Source: Candidatus Kapaibacterium sp.
Lineage (GTDB): Bacteria; Bacteroidota; Ignavibacteria; Kapaibacteriales; UBA2268
DNA: 6,469 nt
Direction: 5' to 3'
Assembly: GCA_027858275.1 (NCBI GenBank)
Contig: JAQIDA010000322.1
Span: 1 to 6,469 of the forward strand
The translations under genes were made by a program, and so were the position numbers. The notes beneath the pieces were generated by a model. It had not been told where the DNA came from and did not search any database. It was given only the letters and a program-made list of their open reading frames with translations. Positions 1-4,104 of the stretch are shown one piece after another; the stretch's first letter is position 1, and the number at the start of each line of letters is the position of its first letter.

Positions 1-361
1 TTTCTTTTACTGATATATCAAAAGTTTTATTTTCCAATTCTCCTTGGCAGCTTGAGAGATAGTGAGTGGAACATGAATGTGTATATGTTATCCACGGAGC
101 TATCGCAACATACATCTCGTCTTCAGGCAAGGCTATTACAACTTTTCTGTCGTCCGGAAAAGTGATCGTGAGTTCTTTGGGCGTAATAAAACTCACTATT
201 TCCTTTTTCGAGAATTTCCAATCATTTGCTAAAGCAATCGCTTCCTTTATACCAAGTTCTTTTATTTTGTTGTAATCATTATCATAGTTCGGATCGGAAG
301 GATCGCTGCAAGCTGATAATAATCCGATCAAAAATATACCGATCAATGCAAGATATTTCAT
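1..361 (-). CDS. cueP: CueP-family periplasmic copper-binding lipoprotein, 3' end cut by window edge
   Basis: This frame is open from an ATG at 361 to the window edge, giving 120 residues and no stop codon; family members are usually around 180 residues, so about a third is missing. Residues 1-17 form a short lipoprotein signal ending in the lipobox LLSAC, with lipidated Cys18, so the protein should be anchored in a membrane facing the periplasm. Residues 79-109 carry the CueP signature: LPEDEMYVAIAPW, then a T-H-S-C stretch (His95, Cys97), H-Y-L-S-S-C (His100, Cys105) and QGEL. The eight-residue spacing of Cys97 and Cys105 matches the first two of the three conserved copper-ligand cysteines of Salmonella CueP; the third lies beyond the edge. 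CueP binds periplasmic copper and in Salmonella supplies it to superoxide dismutase SodC. It lies downstream of cusB, 209 bases away across a repeat element, and may be co-transcribed or separately expressed. The family call is firm; the exact role in this organism is inferred. Confidence 0.88.
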   Translation of the reverse strand, partial: MKYLALIGIFLIGLLSACSDPSDPNYDNDYNKIKELGIKEAIALANDWKFSKKEIVSFITPKELTITFPDDRKVVIALPEDEMYVAIAPWITYTHSCSTHYLSSCQGELENKTFDISVKE

Positions 362-440
362 TTTGTTCTCATAGATAATTGTAAAACTAATTTTCAGGAA
401 TAAAGGCTGTATCATAATGTCAAAATACGATTTTTTTTGT

Positions 441-566
441 CCTCCTCCTTCGCAGGCGGGGGGACAAGAATATCTTCTCTTACTCCCCTCCTTGGAAGAG
501 GAGGGGAGTTTTAAGATTTTCTTCATCTCATACTCCCCCGCCTGCGAAGGAGGGGGCTGGGGGGTG
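441..566. repeat. GC-rich composite inverted-repeat element (REP/MITE-like) between cusB and cueP
   Basis: A 19-base sequence at 444-462 is repeated perfectly in inverted orientation at 535-553. Each arm can also fold alone: the right arm forms a hairpin over 535-556, with a CCCCC/GGGGG base, a CCT/AGG top, one G-A mismatch and a GCGA loop. Between the arms sits a separate hairpin with a perfect 10-base-pair stem (482-491 with 500-509) and an 8-base loop. The right arm is followed by a G-rich tail, ctggggggtggttc (557-570), ending directly at the cusB stop codon. The layout (several palindromes, GC-rich in an AT-rich setting, no protein) is that of a dispersed extragenic palindrome cluster. 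There is no clear T-run after a stem on the minus strand, so it is not an obvious intrinsic terminator for cusB. It could still stabilise the 3' end of the cusB transcript. Confidence 0.72.
482..509. repeat. Internal 10-bp perfect hairpin within the cusB-cueP repeat element
   Basis: The stem actcccctcc (482-491) pairs exactly with ggaggggagt (500-509) across the loop ttggaaga. It lies midway between the two outer 19-base inverted arms. On the plus strand it is followed by TTTT with further Ts after a short gap, giving weak terminator character in the direction opposite to all genes here. On the minus strand it is followed by AAGAGAAG, so it is unlikely to terminate the cusB transcript. Confidence 0.6.
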
Positions 567-570
567 GTTC

Positions 571-2334
571 TTACTTCTTCACTGTCTCCACAACCTCACC
601 GCAATGAAGCATCATGTCCCCAAAATATGGATTCAAAACCTCATTTTTCAGGCTCAGCCAATTTCCGCCGGCATTGTCGTTTGCCATCGGGCAGTGAACC
701 ACATAGAAAACATTGTCCGTTCCGAAGGCTTTTGCCGAGCGAATCAACGCTTCCGACAATTCGGTGAAAGCTTTTCGTTGGGCTTCTATATTGTCAGTAC
801 CTGCGATAAGGGAAATTTCTTTTTTGATTATTTTCGATTGCGTCATCCAGTACTTGTGACCGCTGTGGGAGAGCAAACTCATATCAACTTTGCCGAGCAT
901 ATTTTCAGTATTCTTCGCTTCGGCAAGTGACTTTTTGCTGTCAGAAAGAACCAAAGCATCGGTCATTTTTATATATGCGAGGATTAATGATTTTAGCTGC
1001 GATTTGAATTTCTTCGGAGTATTCTTTGAGTAATCAGGTATTTCGCCGGCCTTCTTTTCGCTTTCAGCCGGACGGTTCATCGAACTATAATTGCCGTTAA
1101 GCTGAGCCGCGGCATCGATTTTGAATGTTCCGTTTACCACGATTTCTTCATTCTCTTCGAGTCCCGATTCAACGATGAAAAATTCCCCGAGGTCATCGCC
1201 GATTGTGATTTCTCTCATCTCGAAAGCAGGTTTCTCAGAGTCCGGAACTTTGACATAGACAACAGATCGCTTTCCGGTCCACATCAGAGCTGATTTCGGA
1301 ATAATAATTTTTTGCATGTCAGATTTCAACATGGACTTCAATACACCCTTAACGAACATTTCCGGCTTCAATTCATTGTTGCTGTTTCGAATTTTGGCTC
1401 TGACTTTTATTGTGCGTTCTTTGGAATCTAAAACAGGATCAATAAACGCGACTCTTGCGGTGAAATTTTTCCCGGGCTGTGAAGAGACTTTGAAATCAAT
1501 TTCGCTGTTGAGTTTCACCCGGCTGATGTCTTTTTCGTAAACGTCAAAGACTACCCATACTGTGCTCAGATCAGCTGTCTCGAAGAGAACTTCGCCTAAT
1601 TTCACTTGGCTGCCCGACGATATTTTTAGGTTAATAACATAGCCGGAGGCATCGGCGAGAATATCAATTTCATTTTTGATTTTTCCGCTGTTCTCAATTT
1701 TGCTGATTTGTGAATCAGTTATTTTCAATAATTTCAGCTTCTCAACGGCTAATTGATATAATCTCGGCATAGACGATTTGAGTTTGATCGCCTCGAAAAG
1801 TTCCTTTTGAGCGTTCACTAATTCCGGGGAATATATTGACGCGATTTTCTGACCTACAGATACTTTTTGCCCGGTGAAATTGATATATAATTGCTCAATT
1901 CTTCCCGGAATATGAGCTGTTTGATTGTGTATGTTTCGTTCGTCAATCTTAATTTTACCGTTGAGATAGATTATCTTTTCGGGATTGCCCAATTCCAAAA
2001 CCTGTGTTTGTATATTTGCCAGCATCATCGCGCTTTCTGACATCTCAAGCACTGCCGGGTCGTCGTTCGAGCCGCTTGCGGCAAGGGGGATAAGATCCAT
2101 TCCGCAGATAGGGCAGTCCCCGGGCTCATTTTGTCTGATCTGCGGGTGCATGGAGCATGTCCAAATTTGAGCGACTTCGGTTTCGCCCGCCCCGTGATCA
2201 TGACCTGCGTGTTCATCAACTGCGGGAGCGTCAGATCCGCCGAAAAACAACCAACCGATCAAAATACCGGCAACAATCAGACTTCCTGATTTGATAAGAG
2301 TACTTGTTTTTATCTTAAATTTCATTCTGTTCAC
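571..2334 (-). CDS. cusB: CusB-type RND efflux periplasmic adaptor with heavy-metal-binding and DUF3347 domains
   Basis: This 587-residue protein is the membrane-fusion subunit of a Cu/Ag tripartite pump. Residues 1-15 are basic and 16-33 hydrophobic: an uncleaved anchor or signal, with no lipobox cysteine. A His-rich stretch (HAGHDHG, 42-48) precedes the heavy-metal-binding domain (58-84), with WTCSMHP and PGDCPICGMDL placing Cys60, Met62, His63, Cys74, Cys77 and Met79 as likely ligands. The adaptor core follows: two lipoyl-like halves (about 135-170 and 225-262) flanking an alpha-helical hairpin (171-222), a beta-barrel (262-340) and a membrane-proximal domain to about 410. Residues about 435-587 match DUF3347, with VHCPMA (Cys548, Met550), NWLS, NPYFG, MMLHCGE (Cys578). 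Length exceeds E. coli CusB (about 400) because of these added domains. The start is uncertain: GTG at 2334 gives the longest frame, but ATG at 2325 (584 residues) is equally plausible, and neither has a strong Shine-Dalgarno sequence. It starts 19 bases after the channel gene's stop, so the two are probably co-transcribed. Confidence 0.95.
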   Translation of the reverse strand: MNRMKFKIKTSTLIKSGSLIVAGILIGWLFFGGSDAPAVDEHAGHDHGAGETEVAQIWTCSMHPQIRQNEPGDCPICGMDLIPLAASGSNDDPAVLEMSESAMMLANIQTQVLELGNPEKIIYLNGKIKIDERNIHNQTAHIPGRIEQLYINFTGQKVSVGQKIASIYSPELVNAQKELFEAIKLKSSMPRLYQLAVEKLKLLKITDSQISKIENSGKIKNEIDILADASGYVINLKISSGSQVKLGEVLFETADLSTVWVVFDVYEKDISRVKLNSEIDFKVSSQPGKNFTARVAFIDPVLDSKERTIKVRAKIRNSNNELKPEMFVKGVLKSMLKSDMQKIIIPKSALMWTGKRSVVYVKVPDSEKPAFEMREITIGDDLGEFFIVESGLEENEEIVVNGTFKIDAAAQLNGNYSSMNRPAESEKKAGEIPDYSKNTPKKFKSQLKSLILAYIKMTDALVLSDSKKSLAEAKNTENMLGKVDMSLLSHSGHKYWMTQSKIIKKEISLIAGTDNIEAQRKAFTELSEALIRSAKAFGTDNVFYVVHCPMANDNAGGNWLSLKNEVLNPYFGDMMLHCGEVVETVKK

Positions 2335-2353
2335 TTCGATTAAGTTTCATAAA

Positions 2354-3589
2354 TCAGTTTTTGGAATTCAGCATATCAATCAGCGCATCGGACAAATTCA
2401 CTCGGACTTTTTCGAGTTCAAGCTTATATTCGTAGACTATGATTTGTTCTTTTTGCATAATCAAATCGAGATAATTGTTGCCTTTTGTGGAGTATTCCGT
2501 ATATAGTATCTCCAATACATCGTAAGATTCTTTGATCTGTCTTTCGAGATATTTGATGTTTCGCAATGAATTTTGCTTGTCTGTGATTATCCTCTGATAA
2601 TCGGCGCTGAGCTTGTTTTGATAGTCCTGAATTTGGTAATCGATCATTTCGGACTGATATTCATATTCCTGAACCTTAGCGTCATATTTCGAACTGAAAA
2701 GGGGAATATTCATCGACAACATGGGCATCAAAATATCTTTACCGTTATCGACCATTACGATGTCCGGTCTCTCTGTCACCATCGCATAATCCAATCCGAA
2801 GGCAATGTCGGGATAGCTTTCCAATTTGGATGATTCTATTTGGCTTAGCGCAGCTTCCTTTTGCTGATGCATAACGCTGAGATTGGCATTATTCGCCAAA
2901 ATAGAATCTCGCACAGATGAATCATCTTCAAGTATATCAAGCGTGATATCTTCGGAAACATTGACCTTGTCCGATTCTGGACGGCTGAGCAGTTTGTTGA
3001 AATCTGCCTGCAACGGAAGAAGAGCACTGTTTAAATCATCAAGCTTATTTTGAAAATCATTCAATTTGATACGGATTCTCATCAAATCAGCCAGTCCGGT
3101 TTTCCCGCTTTGGTACTTTGTTTCGATCAAAGATTCGAGGGCTTGATAAAACATCATCTGTTCGGAAACCAGCTTGACTTCTTTGCGATTGATGTAGATA
3201 TTATAACATATTTTTTTTACGTCATAGATTAATTTGTATTTAAGAGCATCGAACTCTTTCAATCTGATCTGTGCGGATTTCGCCTTGCTGTCGGCTCTTG
3301 CGTCAAGTTTACCGAACCAAGGAAATTTTTGGGTCAATGATATTTTGAATTGCTGAGCACCTACGCGGGTTTCAACGGGACTGACAAAATATCCGAAAGT
3401 AACTTGCGGATCGGGCAAAGCATCGACTTGGTCGATCTGTTGCACAGCCGCCATGTACTGACTGAATTTTGCTTTCAAAGCAGGATTGTTCTCCGCCGCG
3501 ATCGATAAATATTCATTCAGATCCCCTTGAGCGAACCCGACAGAACTAATAAAAAGAAGCAAAGGCAATATTAATTTCAATATTTTCAT
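2354..3589 (-). CDS. TolC/CusC-type outer-membrane efflux channel
   Basis: This 411-residue outer-membrane efflux protein should form the trimeric exit duct for the CusA-CusB pump. Residues 1-20 are a signal peptide, cleavage probably after GFA before Gln21. No lipobox cysteine is present, so unlike E. coli CusC it is probably not lipid-anchored. The two tandem structural repeats of the family are visible. The first runs from NNPALKAK (34-41) through LPDPQVTFGY, KFPWFGKLDAR and the helix around TKYQSGKTGLADLMRIR (157-173). The second runs from NNANLSVMHQQ (233-243) through ESYPDIAFGLDY, MNIPLFSSKYDAK and TEYSTKGNNYLDLI (364-377). The FPWFGKL motif is common in outer-membrane partners of heavy-metal RND pumps. 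Its ATG overlaps the stop of the upstream thioredoxin-like gene by four bases (ATGA), indicating translational coupling. The family is certain; the specific pairing with CusAB is inferred from position. Confidence 0.93.
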   Translation of the reverse strand: MKILKLILPLLLFISSVGFAQGDLNEYLSIAAENNPALKAKFSQYMAAVQQIDQVDALPDPQVTFGYFVSPVETRVGAQQFKISLTQKFPWFGKLDARADSKAKSAQIRLKEFDALKYKLIYDVKKICYNIYINRKEVKLVSEQMMFYQALESLIETKYQSGKTGLADLMRIRIKLNDFQNKLDDLNSALLPLQADFNKLLSRPESDKVNVSEDITLDILEDDSSVRDSILANNANLSVMHQQKEAALSQIESSKLESYPDIAFGLDYAMVTERPDIVMVDNGKDILMPMLSMNIPLFSSKYDAKVQEYEYQSEMIDYQIQDYQNKLSADYQRIITDKQNSLRNIKYLERQIKESYDVLEILYTEYSTKGNNYLDLIMQKEQIIVYEYKLELEKVRVNLSDALIDMLNSKN

Positions 3590-3918
3590 CTCAATTCCGC
3601 TTGAATCTCAAGAATTTTATTTTTTATTTTTTCTGTGCTCGGCACTCCGTCAGAATAGAATCGGCAGGCTAAATTCGGAACTTTCGGCGCCGGCATACTT
3701 TCAAAGTCGACATTATTGATCAACAAAGTCGGTGAACCTCGGAATCTATGTCGGACTGCTTCAGCAGGACCTGTGATTTCTACTTCAGAATATTCAATAT
3801 TTTTTAAGCCGGACACAGCGATTTTGGCATTCTCCATCATCTCAACACTATGCGGACAGCCGTCAAAATACTGAACAACAACTGAGAGTTTTTCCGGATT
3901 ATTTACTTCGTTTTTCAT
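3586..3918 (-). CDS. Small cytoplasmic thioredoxin-fold protein with a single-cysteine CPHS motif
   Basis: The protein has 110 residues with no signal peptide or membrane segment, so it is probably cytoplasmic. The thioredoxin-like layout is visible: strand VVVQYF (13-18), then DGCPHS with Cys21 at the usual active-site position, helix 25-36, strand YSEVEI (43-48), and RGSPTLLINN (60-69) with Pro63 as the likely cis-proline. The second cysteine of a CXXC pair is replaced by Ser24. The only other cysteine is Cys85 in the LACRFY motif, typical of the small 'YFDGCP...GSPT...LACR-Y' thioredoxin-family proteins often seen near metal or mercury resistance genes. Cys21 and Cys85 could form a disulfide or a two-thiol metal site; this is inference. 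The ATG at 3918 is supported by GGAGGG seven bases upstream, and the stop overlaps the channel-gene start. The biochemical function is not known to me. Confidence 0.85.
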   Translation of the reverse strand: MKNEVNNPEKLSVVVQYFDGCPHSVEMMENAKIAVSGLKNIEYSEVEITGPAEAVRHRFRGSPTLLINNVDFESMPAPKVPNLACRFYSDGVPSTEKIKNKILEIQAELR

Positions 3919-3925
3919 TTTATAT

Positions 3926-3931
3926 CCCTCC
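3926..3931 (-). promoter_or_regulatory. Strong Shine-Dalgarno for the thioredoxin-like gene
   Basis: GGAGGG on the minus strand lies 7 bases before the ATG at 3918, an ideal spacing, and fixes the start of that gene. It is by far the clearest ribosome-binding site in the window; cusB and cueP have only weak purine stretches upstream. After the 186-base gap it marks a fresh translation entry point for the second part of the locus. Confidence 0.75.
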
Positions 3932-4013
3932 GCGATTCTTGTTTTTTTTAATTTATACTTATCTTTTTTTTTGAAACCGTGTAGTTAACTTAAGATGTCT
4001 TCTCTGCCTCAAG

Positions 4014-4088
4014 AAACCTTCCGAGGGTGAAGAAACCCTCGGAAGGTAACAGACATCAATGCTTTGTAGCACTACCTTCGGAAGGTTT
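4014..4088. repeat. 75-base element with terminal inverted repeats between cusA and the thioredoxin-like gene
   Basis: The ends are exact inverted repeats: aaaccttcc (4014-4022) and ggaaggttt (4080-4088). Inside the left end is a perfect 13-base-pair hairpin (4016-4028 with 4035-4047). The right end is itself a near-perfect dyad, accttc-g-gaaggt (4074-4086). A further 7-base inverted pair, gatgtct (3994-4000) and agacatc (4051-4057), brackets the hairpin. The modular palindromic layout without coding capacity suggests a dispersed REP- or MITE-like element; copy number in the genome cannot be judged from one window. Confidence 0.6.
4016..4047 (-). terminator. Possible intrinsic terminator or attenuator after cusA
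   Basis: A perfect 13-base-pair stem (accttccgagggt with accctcggaaggt) with a 6-base loop lies 58 bases beyond the cusA stop codon. On the minus strand it is followed by TTCTTG directly after the stem's final T, a weak U-tract. This could end or partly end the cusA transcript, or protect its 3' end from decay, lowering expression of the downstream genes relative to the pump. The hairpin is also part of a repeat-like element, so its role as a terminator is uncertain. Confidence 0.4.
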
Positions 4089-4104
4089 GTCTTTTCGCCT
4101 ACAA

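Noticed and set aside
66..275. Plus-strand open frame antisense to cueP
   Set aside because: It lies entirely within the CueP frame, which carries a lipobox and the conserved family signature; the plus-strand product has no recognisable features.
395..423. TTGACA on the minus strand at 423-418, a possible -35 box for cueP
   Set aside because: No good -10 box lies 16-18 bases downstream (the sequence there is around TATTCC), and no Bacteroidota-type TAnnTTTG motif follows. A chance match is likely.
417..767. A plus-strand open frame of 116 codons starting in the repeat between cusB and cueP
   Set aside because: Its first part is a translation of the GC-rich palindromes (Pro/Gly-rich at the arms) and the rest runs antisense to the cusB 3' end. 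There is no ribosome-binding site and no recognisable domain. It is the sort of spurious frame such repeats produce.
3586..3918. Mercury-resistance MerP or CusF-type periplasmic chaperone identity for the small protein
   Set aside because: There is no signal peptide, no GMTCxxC motif and no CusF-type Met/Trp site; the cis-Pro SPT segment and CPHS motif point to a thioredoxin fold instead.
3952..3957. TATAAA on the minus strand as a -10 box for the thioredoxin-like gene
   Set aside because: It lies in a low-complexity A/T tract and no acceptable -35 element is found at the right distance, so it cannot be supported as a promoter.
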